From contig JADJOJ010000007.1 in assembly GCA_016713825.1 (NCBI GenBank), forward strand, positions 682,001 to 746,000: a DNA stretch of 64,000 nt. Reading direction: 5' to 3'. Positions 43,392 through 52,090 of this stretch are shown piece after piece (within the stretch, counting starts at the first letter, position 1; each line of letters opens with the position of its first letter). The notes beneath the pieces are model-generated. The model saw only the letters and a program-made list of their open reading frames with translations, did not search any database and was not told the DNA's origin. The position numbers and the translations under genes are program-made. This stretch comes from Candidatus Leptofilum gracile (GTDB taxonomy: Bacteria > Chloroflexota > Anaerolineae > Promineifilales > Promineifilaceae).

Positions 43392-43754
43392 CATGTCTCC
43401 TTATACTTGCCAGCCCGTTGCGGCGCTAATTGTTCCAGGTATGGAGGAAAATCGGCCGTTTCTTCATCGGGGAGTGCGCCTTGAGGGTGGCAGTAATTGA
43501 TAGATATTGTTTAGGTAGAGGCTCAACAATAGCCAAGTTATTGTATCTTAGCTAGCGTGGGGTGACGAACGATACGGCCGTACAATTCACAAGCGTCCTG
43601 CCTACGAACAGCGTACGCCAAACGCATCGCCATTGTACGCGAAAAATACTTACACCCAGTCTGAACGTTTGCCGATTGATCCAGAATAGATACTCGCAAA
43701 ACCATCCTCGTCAATGTATACTCAACATGACAATAGGAGAAAATGGAGAGGACT
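43392..43754. promoter_or_regulatory. 363-bp divergent intergenic region
   Basis: It separates the divergent decarboxylase and IPP isomerase genes and must carry promoters for both. Candidate elements are TATACT near 43717 for the plus strand and an A+T-rich stretch with CAACAATA/TATTG near 43526 for the minus strand; neither has a convincing -35 box. No gene is visible. Confidence 0.4.
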
Positions 43755-44828
43755 ATGCCCAAAAGTAAAACGGCCGTTGCCAATCACAACGATCCCAACA
43801 TCCACGAACGGCGCAAAGCGGACCATATCCGCATCAATTTGGAAGAAAACGTCAGCTTCAACAAACTTACCACCGGCTTAGAAAATTACTTCTTTATGCA
43901 CCAGGCGCTGCCAGAAATTGACCTGTCGGCGGTAGATACCACCACCGCCCTCTTTGGCAAACCGCTGCGCACCCCCCTGCTCATCTCCTCGATGACCGGC
44001 GGCACAGCCGAAGCCGGTATCATTAACCGCACCCTGGCCGAAGCCGCCCAAGAAGTTGGCATAGCGATGGGGCTCGGCTCGCAACGCGCCGCCATCGAAG
44101 ACGCCAACCTGGCCGCCACCTACCACGTGCGCCAGGTGGCCCCAGACATCCTGCTATTTGCCAACATTGGCGCAGTACAGCTCAACTACAGCTACGGCCT
44201 GGACCAATGCCGCCGCGCGGTAGACATGTGCGAAGCCGACGCCCTCATTTTGCATTTCAACGCCCTGCAAGAGGCCGTCCAGCCAGAAGGCGACGGCAAT
44301 TTTGCCAACCTGCTGGGCAAAGTGGAGCAAATCTGCCGCGACCTGCCCGTACCGGTGATTGCCAAAGAAGTAGGCTGGGGCTTTGCCGAAGAAACGGCTC
44401 GCCAGTTGGCCAACGCAGGTGTGGCCGCTATTGATGTGGCAGGCGCAGGGGGCACCTCTTGGAGCCAGGTAGAAATGTACCGTGCCCCCACGGCGCGGCA
44501 TGCCCGAGTAGCGGGTGCTTTTATTGATTGGGGCATTCCCACGGCCGTTTCTATCCAATATTGCCGACGGGCCGCCCCCAACCTGCCCATCTTTGCCAGC
44601 GGCGGCATTCGCAACGGCATCGACGTGGCCAAATGCATCGCCCTCGGCGCAAACCTGGTCGGCTTCGCCGGCGAATTTTTGCGCGCTGCTGACCAAAACG
44701 GCGTAGCGGGCGTCGTCGAACTGGCCGAAACCATCACCGACGAACTCCGCATCGCCATGTTCTGCGCTGGGGCAGCCAATATCGCCGCGCTGAAACAGAC
44801 ACGGCTACACACATCTTACTTTGAATAA
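43755..44828 (+). CDS. fni: Type 2 isopentenyl-diphosphate isomerase (FMN-dependent)
   Basis: This enzyme interconverts isopentenyl and dimethylallyl diphosphate using reduced FMN. The 357-residue TIM-barrel protein shows ERRKADHIRINLEENV (substrate phosphate site), PLLISSMTGGTAEAG, MGLGSQRAAIED, LFANIGAVQLNY, LILHFNALQEAVQPEGDGNF with the catalytic Gln region, VIAKEVGWGF, DVAGAGGTSWSQVE and FASGGIRNGIDVAK with GANLVGFAGEF (FMN phosphate). GGAG lies six bases before the ATG at 43755; another ATG 12 bases earlier is less likely. It is followed by a polyprenyl synthase, so the pair supplies isoprenoid chains. Confidence 0.96.
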   Translation: MPKSKTAVANHNDPNIHERRKADHIRINLEENVSFNKLTTGLENYFFMHQALPEIDLSAVDTTTALFGKPLRTPLLISSMTGGTAEAGIINRTLAEAAQEVGIAMGLGSQRAAIEDANLAATYHVRQVAPDILLFANIGAVQLNYSYGLDQCRRAVDMCEADALILHFNALQEAVQPEGDGNFANLLGKVEQICRDLPVPVIAKEVGWGFAEETARQLANAGVAAIDVAGAGGTSWSQVEMYRAPTARHARVAGAFIDWGIPTAVSIQYCRRAAPNLPIFASGGIRNGIDVAKCIALGANLVGFAGEFLRAADQNGVAGVVELAETITDELRIAMFCAGAANIAALKQTRLHTSYFE

Positions 44829-44830
44829 AT

Positions 44831-44886
44831 TGAGACTGGAGATTAGAGACTAAATCAGTCTCCAATCTCCAATCTCCAATCTCCAT
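44831..44886. repeat. Tandem-heptamer hairpin (GGAGATT/CCAATCT words)
   Basis: GAGACTGGAGATTAGAGACT faces AGTCTCCAATCTCCAATCTC across AAATC, in the 61-bp gap between the isomerase and prenyl synthase genes, ending four bases before the next start codon. It would sequester the ribosome-binding region of that gene. Confidence 0.8.
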
Positions 44887-44889
44887 TTT

Positions 44890-45912
44890 ATGAACGAATT
44901 CCAACAACTTTCCGAACAAATGCGCCAGGCGGTCAACGCCGAAATGAAAACCGTACTCAACGCCACCGCAGCACCGCCCGATGAGTTCCACGGCATGCTG
45001 CATTACCACATGGGCTGGCGCGATGAGCAGCTCCAGCCTGCCGACGTGAATGCGGGCAAGCAAATTCGCCCAGTTATCTGCCTGCTGGCTTGCCAGGCTG
45101 CGGGCGGCAACTGGCAGCAAGCGGTGCCTGCTGCGGCGGCCATTGAGCTGCTGCACAACTTCTCGCTCATTCACGACGACATCGAGGACGCCAGCCCCAC
45201 CCGGCGAGGGCGCAAAACATTGTGGGCCATTTGGGGCGTGGAGCAGGCGATCAACGCGGGCGATGCGATGTTTGCCCTGGCCCATCTGGCTTTAAACCGG
45301 TTGGTCGATCGGGGGGTGTCGGCGGAAACGGCCGTACACGCCCTGCGCCGCTTCGATGAAACCTGCCTGGGTTTAACCCAAGGCCAACATGCCGACATGC
45401 ATTTTGAAACGCGGGACGTCGTGAGTGTCGATGAATATTTGGCGATGATTAAGGGGAAAACGGCCGTGCTTCTCTCCCTTTGCACCGAGTTAGGGGCCCT
45501 CATCGCCGGGCAAGACACCGAAACCGTAGAGCATTACGCCCAATTTGGCCTCAACCTCGGCCTCGCCTTCCAGGTAATCGACGACATCCTCGGCATCTGG
45601 GGTGACGAAGCCGTCATTGGCAAATCGGTCTCCACCGACATCCTCACCAAAAAGAAAACCCTGCCCGTGCTCTATGGGCTCAGCCAAAACGGGGCATTGC
45701 GCCAACTTTACCAACAAGAAACCACCGACGAAGTCTTTGTCGAGGAAGCCATTCAAGTAATAAACAACACCGGTGCCCGCGATTTTGCCACAGAACGCGC
45801 CACTTACTACTCGCAAACAGCCTTACAACATTTAGAAGAAGCCCACCCCACTGGCCCCGCCTATACGGCGCTCAATCAGCTCTCCGCCATGCTCCTCAAC
45901 CGAGATTTTTAA
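44890..45912 (+). CDS. Polyprenyl diphosphate synthase (geranylgeranyl/farnesyl type)
   Basis: The 340-residue all-helical enzyme condenses allylic diphosphates with isopentenyl diphosphate. LLHNFSLIHDDIEDASPTRRGRKTLW has the first Asp-rich motif DDIED, and LAFQVIDDILGIWGDEAVIGKSVSTDI has the second, DDILG. GKQIRP and GKT(A)VLL complete the family pattern. The residues before the first motif suggest short-chain (C15-C20) products, but length cannot be fixed by eye. There is no Shine-Dalgarno sequence before the ATG; a hairpin abuts it, so translation may depend on coupling or be regulated. Confidence 0.94.
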   Translation: MNEFQQLSEQMRQAVNAEMKTVLNATAAPPDEFHGMLHYHMGWRDEQLQPADVNAGKQIRPVICLLACQAAGGNWQQAVPAAAAIELLHNFSLIHDDIEDASPTRRGRKTLWAIWGVEQAINAGDAMFALAHLALNRLVDRGVSAETAVHALRRFDETCLGLTQGQHADMHFETRDVVSVDEYLAMIKGKTAVLLSLCTELGALIAGQDTETVEHYAQFGLNLGLAFQVIDDILGIWGDEAVIGKSVSTDILTKKKTLPVLYGLSQNGALRQLYQQETTDEVFVEEAIQVINNTGARDFATERATYYSQTALQHLEEAHPTGPAYTALNQLSAMLLNRDF

Positions 45913-46033
45913 TCTGATAACAATACAGCTTCCTGGCCGGCGTCCTGGCTGTGGCCAGCGGGCACGGTCAGGAGAGCAGCCCTTTGAAGCTGAGATGGGC
46001 CACAGCCCCGTATAGTTGCAATAAAAATAAAAA

Positions 46034-46061
46034 AAACGGCGGCCCAGATGGGCCGCCGTTT
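46034..46061 (-). terminator. Strong intrinsic terminator of rpoC
   Basis: Thirteen paired bases (AAACGGCGGCCCA and complement, loop GA) at 46034-46046 and 46049-46061 are followed on the minus strand by a T-rich tract (TTTTTTTTATTTTTAT). It lies 28 bases after the rpoC stop and may also stop transcripts from the convergent prenyl synthase gene. Confidence 0.9.
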
Positions 46062-46089
46062 CACATATTACTCACAACAAAAACAAAGA

Positions 46090-49000
46090 TTACTCTTCGT
46101 CTTCGTCCACATCATCAAGCTGTTCTCTGGTAGCCTCAGCTGCCGCAGCCTGGGCAATCGCCTCCAGCACCGCATCATCCGTGTTGTCATCGATCAAGGT
46201 GCCAGAGTAGTCGATGGCATCCTCCAACAAATCTTCTTCTTCAACAAACGATGCTTGTAACGCTTCGTGCTTGCCTGCGTGTACCTCGAAACCAGTACCT
46301 GCTGGAATCAACTTACCAATGATCACGTTCTCTTTCAAACCAATCAGTTCGTCTTCACGACCAGCGATGGCAGCGCTGGCCAGCACCTTGATGGTGTGCT
46401 GGAAGGAACTGGCAGAAAGGAAGCTGTCTGTGTTCAAGGCACCCTTGGTGATACCCAACAATACCGGTTCGGCTTGTGCAGGCTGGCCACCTTCATCCAT
46501 GATTTCCTCATTGTTCGCCTGGAAAATTGACGTTTCAATCAGTTCACCGGGCAACATTTCGGTATCGCCAGAGGAGGTTACCATTACCTTGCTCAGCATT
46601 TTGCGAATAATGACTTCAAAATGCTTATCATGGATGTTCTGACCCTGCGGGCGGTATACTTGCTGCATTTCGCGCAGCAGATATTGCGTCACAGCGTCAC
46701 GGCCCAGGATTTCCAGAATACGGTGCGGGTTTTTAGACCCTTCGGTTAGCTGGTCACCTGCATGCACTTCGTGCCCATCAGAAATAAGCAAACGCATACC
46801 GGCAGGGATTTCGTAATCACGCTCATCCTTGCTTTCCCAGGTTACGGATACGGTATTTCCCTTACGAGCAATCCGGCCACCATGACGCGCCACAACCACT
46901 TCATCTTCATTTTCGGCCAACACGCCGCCCGATTCGATGCTGTCATTGTCACCCACCTTAACTTCCCAACCGTCGGTGATTTCGTACATATCGTCAATCA
47001 ATCGGACGTCTGTTACAAAGACATGGCGCACACCATCGATAACGCGAATCTCGGCTAAGCCACCGATTTCGGTGATGACGGCTTCACCTTTGGGCCGCTG
47101 GCGGGCTTCAAACAGCTCTTCCACGCGGGGTAAACCTTGAGTGATGTCACCACCAGCAGAAGCCGTACCGCCGGTATGGAAGGTCCGCAATGTCAGCTGG
47201 GTACCAGGTTCACCAATAGATTGGGCGGCAACAATACCAACGGCCGTTCCCTTCTCCACCGGTTTGCCACGCGCCAGGTCAATACCGTAACACTTGGCAC
47301 AGATACCGCGCCGCATCTCACAGGTCATCGGCGAGAAAACATACACCTCTTCGGCACCCATTTCGTCAATACGTTCAGCAATGGTGTCGGTGAAATACTC
47401 ACCCATCTGGATAACGATTTCACCGGTTTCATGATTTGTCATTGGGGCAGCAGCCACACGGCCCAAAATCCGCTCGGCCAGGGTTTGCTTACCAAAATTA
47501 TCAACACGCCGTACCCAAATGCCTTTGTTGGTGCCACAGTCTGCATCCATCACGATCATTTCTTGGGCAATATCTACCAGACGACGGGTCAGGTAACCTG
47601 CATCGGCCGTACGCAGCGCCGTATCTGCTAAACCTTTACGAGCGCCGTGGGTAGAAATGAAATATTCCAGCGTATCCAACCCCTGCCGGAAGTTGGACTG
47701 GATCGGCACGGGGATGATCTTGCCTTGCGGGTCCGCCATCAAACCACGCATACCCGCCAGCTGGGTGATGGGGCCAAAACCACCTTTACCCGCACCCGAA
47801 AGCGCCATAACCGCAATGGGGCTGGCCGGATCCATCGCATCGCGTACAGCTTTCTCGACCTTATCTTTGGCATCATTCCACTGCTCAATCGTGCGCTGAT
47901 ACTGTTCTTCTTCCGTCAGTAGGCCACGGCGGTATTGGCGATCAATCTCATTCACGCGCTGGAGTGCATCATCCAAAATGCCCTGACGCTCTTCAGGAAT
48001 GGTCAGGTCGGCCACGGCAATGGTGGTACCAGAAATGGTCGCGTAGCGGAAACCGATATTCTTGATCGCATCCACCATATCAATGGTGGCATCATCACCC
48101 AGCAGGCGATAAACGCGATTGATGAGTGCATTCACGCCACCTTTGTCTAGAACCCGGTTAACGAAGCGGAACTCTTCTGGCATTGACATGTTAAAGAGCA
48201 CACGCCCAGGCGATGTTTCAATTATGCGGCGGCGCGGTTTGCCATCGGCATACCGTTGGTGATCTTCTTTGAAGTAAGTTTCAATTTCCAGCTTGATGCG
48301 GGCATGGATATCCACATAGCCTAATTCATAGGCTGTTTCAACTTCTTCCATGCTGCCGAAAATGCTGCCTTCACCGAGACGGCCGTCTACCACCAACGTC
48401 AGGTAATAAACGCCCAACACCATATCTTTCGAAGGTCCAACAATGGGTTGGCCATCGGATGGCTTAAGCAGGTTACGGGTGGCCATCATCAGGCTCTTTG
48501 CTTCGTCAACTGCTTTTTGCGACAGCGGCACGTGCACAGCCATTTGGTCACCATCGAAGTCGGCATTAAACGCGGCACATACCAGCGGGTGCAGCTGAAT
48601 GGCTTTGCCTTCTACCAACCCAGGCATAAAGGCCTGAATACCTAACCGGTGCAAGGTAGGGGCGCGGTTGAGCAAAATCGGCCGTCCCTGAATCACTTCT
48701 TCCAACACTTCCCAAACTTCGGGTGGCTGGCGCTCAATAAAACGGCGTGCGCCTTTCACATTGCTGGCATAGCCATACTCAACCAGTTTGCTAATTACAA
48801 ACGGCCGGAACAGTTCCAGCGCCATTGTTTTGGGCAAGCCACATTGGCCCAATTTCAGGGTCGGGCCAACCACAATCACGGAACGGCCGCTGTAATCCAC
48901 ACGCTTACCTAACAGGTTGCGCCGGAAGCGACCCTTCTTGCCTTTGAGCATGTCAGACAATGACTTCAGTTCACGGCGGCCACGGCGGCTGAGCGCCTTG

Positions 49001-50433
49001 CCCCGCTGGCTGTTGTCGATGAGGCTGTCTACGGCTTCTTGCAGCATACGCTTTTCGTTGCGCACAATCACGTCCGGGGCACCCAGTTCCAGCAAACGCT
49101 TCAGGCGGTTGTTCCGGTTAATGACGCGACGGTACAAATCGTTCAGGTCAGACGTGGCGAAACGGCCGCCGTCTAGCTGAACCATCGGGCGCAGGTCGGG
49201 AGGAATGACGGGCAGCACGGTTAGAATCATCCATTCGGGGCGGTTACCGCTCTTGCGCAGCGATTCTACAACCTGTAAACGCTTGGTGGCCCGCTTGGCT
49301 GCCTGCTTGGAGCGCGTGGTACGCACTTCACGCCACAGCTCACGAGACAGTTTATCCAGGTCCATCTTCTTCAAGATGTCATACAACGCTTCGGCACCCA
49401 TATCGGCCCGGAAAACATTGCCAAATTTGCTTTTTAGTTCGCGGTAATCGTTTTCGTTGAGGAAGACCATTGGCTCCAGGCTTTCCAACTGTTCGCGATT
49501 GGCCTGGGCTTGCTGGCGCAAACGGGTAAGCTTTTGCGTCAATTCATCGCGCATATCCACACCAACAGCTTCTGCTTCGGTGCGCAGCTCTTCGATTTCC
49601 TTCTGCATAGAGGCGACGGTGCTCTGGTGATCTTCTTCACTTTCTTTCTGAACTTGCGTCAGCCGTTCTGAGGTAACTTCTTGCACCAAAACGCTGTGTT
49701 CACGACCAACCGTCTCGCCTTTTTTCACGATAACGGTTTCACCCAGGGCAATATCTTCGCTGGCGGCGGAACCTTTCAGATTTTCCAGGCGGCGTTCAAC
49801 TGCCTGCGCCTCGGTAACGGCCGTATCCGTCGCTGAGGATAAACGCTCGTCAAAGGAGTCGTTCATCTCTTTTAAGCTGGCTTCCAGTTCACGCAAACGA
49901 ACTTGCGCGTCTGACGTGGCATTGCCGATATTAGACCGCAAATCGTCTTCCAACCGGAGCTCTGCTTCAGCCAGCTCTTCTTCCAAACGTTTCAGCGCGC
50001 GCTGACGTGCTTCTTCATCGACGCTGGTAATAACGTATTGGGCAAAATAAAGGACGCGATCCAGGTTGCGACGGGAAACGTTGAGCAACAGCCCCATATG
50101 GCTGGGAACACGCCGGGTATACCAGACATGGGCCACCGGGGCAGCCAGTTCAATATGTCCCATCCGTTCACGGCGAACGGCCGAACGGGTTACTTCCACC
50201 CCACATTTATCACAAACAATACCTTTGTAACGAACGTTTTTGTACTTGCCGCAGTAACATTGCCAGTCACGTGTCGGACCAAAGATAGCTTCACAAAACA
50301 AGCCATCTTTTTCCGGGCGCAAGCGGCGGTAGTTAATGGTTTCTGGTTTTGTGACTTCTCCGTAGGACCAAGACCGCATTTGGTCTGGGGATGCTAAACT
50401 AATGCGTAACGAGCGGAATTCAGTTGTCTCCAC
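46090..50433 (-). CDS. rpoC: DNA-directed RNA polymerase subunit beta'
   Basis: The beta' subunit forms the clamp and the catalytic Mg site. The N-terminal zinc finger CYCGKYKNVRYKGIVCDKCG is at about residues 61-78; NADFDGDQMAVH with the three catalytic aspartates is near 624; the bridge-helix region and second zinc site CEMRRGICAKCYG follow. Between about residues 125 and 325 there is a Glu/Arg-rich coiled insertion before the clamp continues (MVFLNENDYRELKSKFG). The GTG at 50433 is the start: GGAGG lies seven bases upstream, inside the longer open frame. The 1,447 residues are intact. rpoB is not upstream; the gene has its own promoter and leader hairpin. Confidence 0.97.
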   Translation of the reverse strand: METTEFRSLRISLASPDQMRSWSYGEVTKPETINYRRLRPEKDGLFCEAIFGPTRDWQCYCGKYKNVRYKGIVCDKCGVEVTRSAVRRERMGHIELAAPVAHVWYTRRVPSHMGLLLNVSRRNLDRVLYFAQYVITSVDEEARQRALKRLEEELAEAELRLEDDLRSNIGNATSDAQVRLRELEASLKEMNDSFDERLSSATDTAVTEAQAVERRLENLKGSAASEDIALGETVIVKKGETVGREHSVLVQEVTSERLTQVQKESEEDHQSTVASMQKEIEELRTEAEAVGVDMRDELTQKLTRLRQQAQANREQLESLEPMVFLNENDYRELKSKFGNVFRADMGAEALYDILKKMDLDKLSRELWREVRTTRSKQAAKRATKRLQVVESLRKSGNRPEWMILTVLPVIPPDLRPMVQLDGGRFATSDLNDLYRRVINRNNRLKRLLELGAPDVIVRNEKRMLQEAVDSLIDNSQRGKALSRRGRRELKSLSDMLKGKKGRFRRNLLGKRVDYSGRSVIVVGPTLKLGQCGLPKTMALELFRPFVISKLVEYGYASNVKGARRFIERQPPEVWEVLEEVIQGRPILLNRAPTLHRLGIQAFMPGLVEGKAIQLHPLVCAAFNADFDGDQMAVHVPLSQKAVDEAKSLMMATRNLLKPSDGQPIVGPSKDMVLGVYYLTLVVDGRLGEGSIFGSMEEVETAYELGYVDIHARIKLEIETYFKEDHQRYADGKPRRRIIETSPGRVLFNMSMPEEFRFVNRVLDKGGVNALINRVYRLLGDDATIDMVDAIKNIGFRYATISGTTIAVADLTIPEERQGILDDALQRVNEIDRQYRRGLLTEEEQYQRTIEQWNDAKDKVEKAVRDAMDPASPIAVMALSGAGKGGFGPITQLAGMRGLMADPQGKIIPVPIQSNFRQGLDTLEYFISTHGARKGLADTALRTADAGYLTRRLVDIAQEMIVMDADCGTNKGIWVRRVDNFGKQTLAERILGRVAAAPMTNHETGEIVIQMGEYFTDTIAERIDEMGAEEVYVFSPMTCEMRRGICAKCYGIDLARGKPVEKGTAVGIVAAQSIGEPGTQLTLRTFHTGGTASAGGDITQGLPRVEELFEARQRPKGEAVITEIGGLAEIRVIDGVRHVFVTDVRLIDDMYEITDGWEVKVGDNDSIESGGVLAENEDEVVVARHGGRIARKGNTVSVTWESKDERDYEIPAGMRLLISDGHEVHAGDQLTEGSKNPHRILEILGRDAVTQYLLREMQQVYRPQGQNIHDKHFEVIIRKMLSKVMVTSSGDTEMLPGELIETSIFQANNEEIMDEGGQPAQAEPVLLGITKGALNTDSFLSASSFQHTIKVLASAAIAGREDELIGLKENVIIGKLIPAGTGFEVHAGKHEALQASFVEEEDLLEDAIDYSGTLIDDNTDDAVLEAIAQAAAAEATREQLDDVDEDEE

Positions 50434-50537
50434 CAGGTGACCTCCCAAATAGAATAAAGCTCCAACCCAAAATAAAAGTGAAATGCTTTACGGTGTACAC
50501 ACACGCAAAACCGTGTCTCCCTCTTCTATGCAAACAC

Positions 50538-50578
50538 GGAAAAAGAGCGTATGGTCTATAATCAGGACCAACGCTCTT
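50538..50578 (-). terminator. Terminator-like hairpin in the rpoC leader
   Basis: On the minus strand AAGAGCGTTGGTC (50566-50578) pairs with GACCATACGCTCTT (50543-50556, one bulge) and is followed by TTTTT. It lies downstream of the putative rpoC promoter and about 105 bases before the start codon, so it fits an attenuator; termination of the upstream gene is the alternative. Confidence 0.6.
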
Positions 50579-50613
50579 AAAACGTCGTGACAGTTTTTAC
50601 TTTATGTATGGCG

Positions 50614-50641
50614 ATTATATCGGTACCCGTCTATAAGTCAA
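50614..50641 (-). promoter_or_regulatory. Sigma-70 promoter for rpoC
   Basis: On the minus strand TTGACT (50636-50641) and a perfect TATAAT (50614-50619) are separated by 16 bases. Transcription would begin near 50607, giving a leader of about 175 bases with a terminator-like hairpin before rpoC. Confidence 0.75.
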
Positions 50642-50733
50642 CGCTATTACATAAGTGTTACGTAAGCATGTTGCAAGCCTTGAATTATACAGGAAACGGC
50701 CGTTTTCAGCAACCCCAAATTTTTGCTCAGGCG

Positions 50734-51996
50734 CTACTTACTGGCACTGACGGGCGGCACCGTGGCCCCGCAAAATTCACAGGTGTAAAGGGTGACCCCG
50801 CGTGGCTGTTCGGGAATGGCGGCAAAGCAGTTGGGGCATTGCTCGGGGAAGCTGGCGCTGGTGATTTCGGCCGCTTCCAGCTCATCCAGGTACGCTTCGG
50901 AACGGTCGCCATCAATTTCGCCAGACTGAATTCGGTTGAGCATGGCCGCCCAATCCTCCGAATCCTGACCATCTAAATGGAAACGTGCCCGCGAGAGATT
51001 GGCTGTGGCGGCAAAAACAAGTTCCAAAATGTCATCCTTGCCCATGCCCAGGAACCCACCCTCTTCTTTGTGGGTAATTTGCTCAATTTCGTGTACCTGC
51101 ACGGCAATATGCAGCTTTTGCACCATCTCCGATTCAGCTTTGAAGATGCCAAATCGCTTCTTGGTGACCACTTCTTCACGTTGCTCAAATAGCAAGCGCT
51201 GATCCGTCAGGAAAAGATAGCCTTGGGGGCCATCTTCGCCATCTTGCTGCCACTTGGCCTTAACGGCCAGCAGCGGGCCTTCTGCTTCTAGCAAACGGAT
51301 TTCTTGTGAGCCAGCCATCAGGTCTAGCATTTTGCCCACTTGGCCCAGGGTATATTCAATCTGGTAAAGTTCGGTCTGGATGCCATCATACAGGCCATCC
51401 AGGGCGCGACGGGCGGCGGTAATGCGGCTGCCCAGGCTGTCTACGGCCGAATCTACCGATTTCACCACGGCCGCATTGGCATTGCTCAGCCGGGTTACCT
51501 GTCGTTCCGTCTGGTCCAGTTCGCGATCCAGCCGCTCGACCTGCTCGGCAATGGCGGTTTCCACGCGGGGGCGCACCTCGTCCCATTTGTCATCGAGCGC
51601 TTCTAGCTTGTCTTCCAGCCGGCCTGAATGCACGTAGCCTCGGTCGCGCAGTGCCTCCAGGGTGAAGGGCAGTTCGGTTAGCTGGCTGTCGATTTTGCCG
51701 ATGGCGGAAAAAACATCTTCCATCTGGGCTTGGGATTCCAGCCGTTCAAATTTGTCGTGAACGCGCTCAATTTGGGAAGCGAGTTCGGTGGAAACGGCCG
51801 CGCCCACGGCGGCTCGTTTCACAGGGCGACGGGCGGGGGGTTGGGGCATGGGGCGCTGGTTGATGGCGGCTTTGCGGGCGTTGGCCCTGGCAGACGGCCG
51901 TACCCGCTGCTTTTGTGACGCCCGGTGAACGGCCGCGCCCAATGAACCTTGCCGATGTCCTGCGCCTGATTGCGGTTTTTTACGCTCGTTTGCCAT
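50734..51996 (-). CDS. Coiled-coil protein with PH/GRAM-like domain and C-terminal zinc ribbon
   Basis: I recognise parts but not a named family. The 420-residue protein starts after CTGGAGG. Residues 1-70 are basic and Arg/Ala/Pro-rich; about 75-235 is heptad-rich coiled coil (IERVHDKFERLESQ, LDRELDQTERQVTRLS); about 245-355 has a strand pattern (GYLFLTDQRLLFEQREEVVTKKRFGIFK, VQKLHIAVQVHEIEQI, LELVFAATANLSRARFHL) like PH/GRAM-type lipid or protein-binding domains. The end has CPNCFAAIPEQPRGVTLYTC-EFC, a four-Cys zinc ribbon. No membrane segment is present. It is on the rpoC strand but probably in a separate transcript. Confidence 0.7.
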   Translation of the reverse strand: MANERKKPQSGAGHRQGSLGAAVHRASQKQRVRPSARANARKAAINQRPMPQPPARRPVKRAAVGAAVSTELASQIERVHDKFERLESQAQMEDVFSAIGKIDSQLTELPFTLEALRDRGYVHSGRLEDKLEALDDKWDEVRPRVETAIAEQVERLDRELDQTERQVTRLSNANAAVVKSVDSAVDSLGSRITAARRALDGLYDGIQTELYQIEYTLGQVGKMLDLMAGSQEIRLLEAEGPLLAVKAKWQQDGEDGPQGYLFLTDQRLLFEQREEVVTKKRFGIFKAESEMVQKLHIAVQVHEIEQITHKEEGGFLGMGKDDILELVFAATANLSRARFHLDGQDSEDWAAMLNRIQSGEIDGDRSEAYLDELEAAEITSASFPEQCPNCFAAIPEQPRGVTLYTCEFCGATVPPVSASK

Positions 51997-52090
51997 TGTT
52001 TGCCTCCAGTTCAATTTGTGACTTCAACATTACAAAATTCGAGCGCCATCTTAAAACAGCGCCGCCTGTTGTGTCTATGGCATATTTGGG

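Larger units (their letters stand above)
50449..50733. other. rpoC leader and upstream intergenic region
   Basis: The 300-bp gap holds the rpoC promoter (50614-50641), a transcribed leader of about 175 bases with a terminator-like hairpin, an ACGGCCGT at 50696, and the end of the upstream gene. No gene lies within it. Confidence 0.6.
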
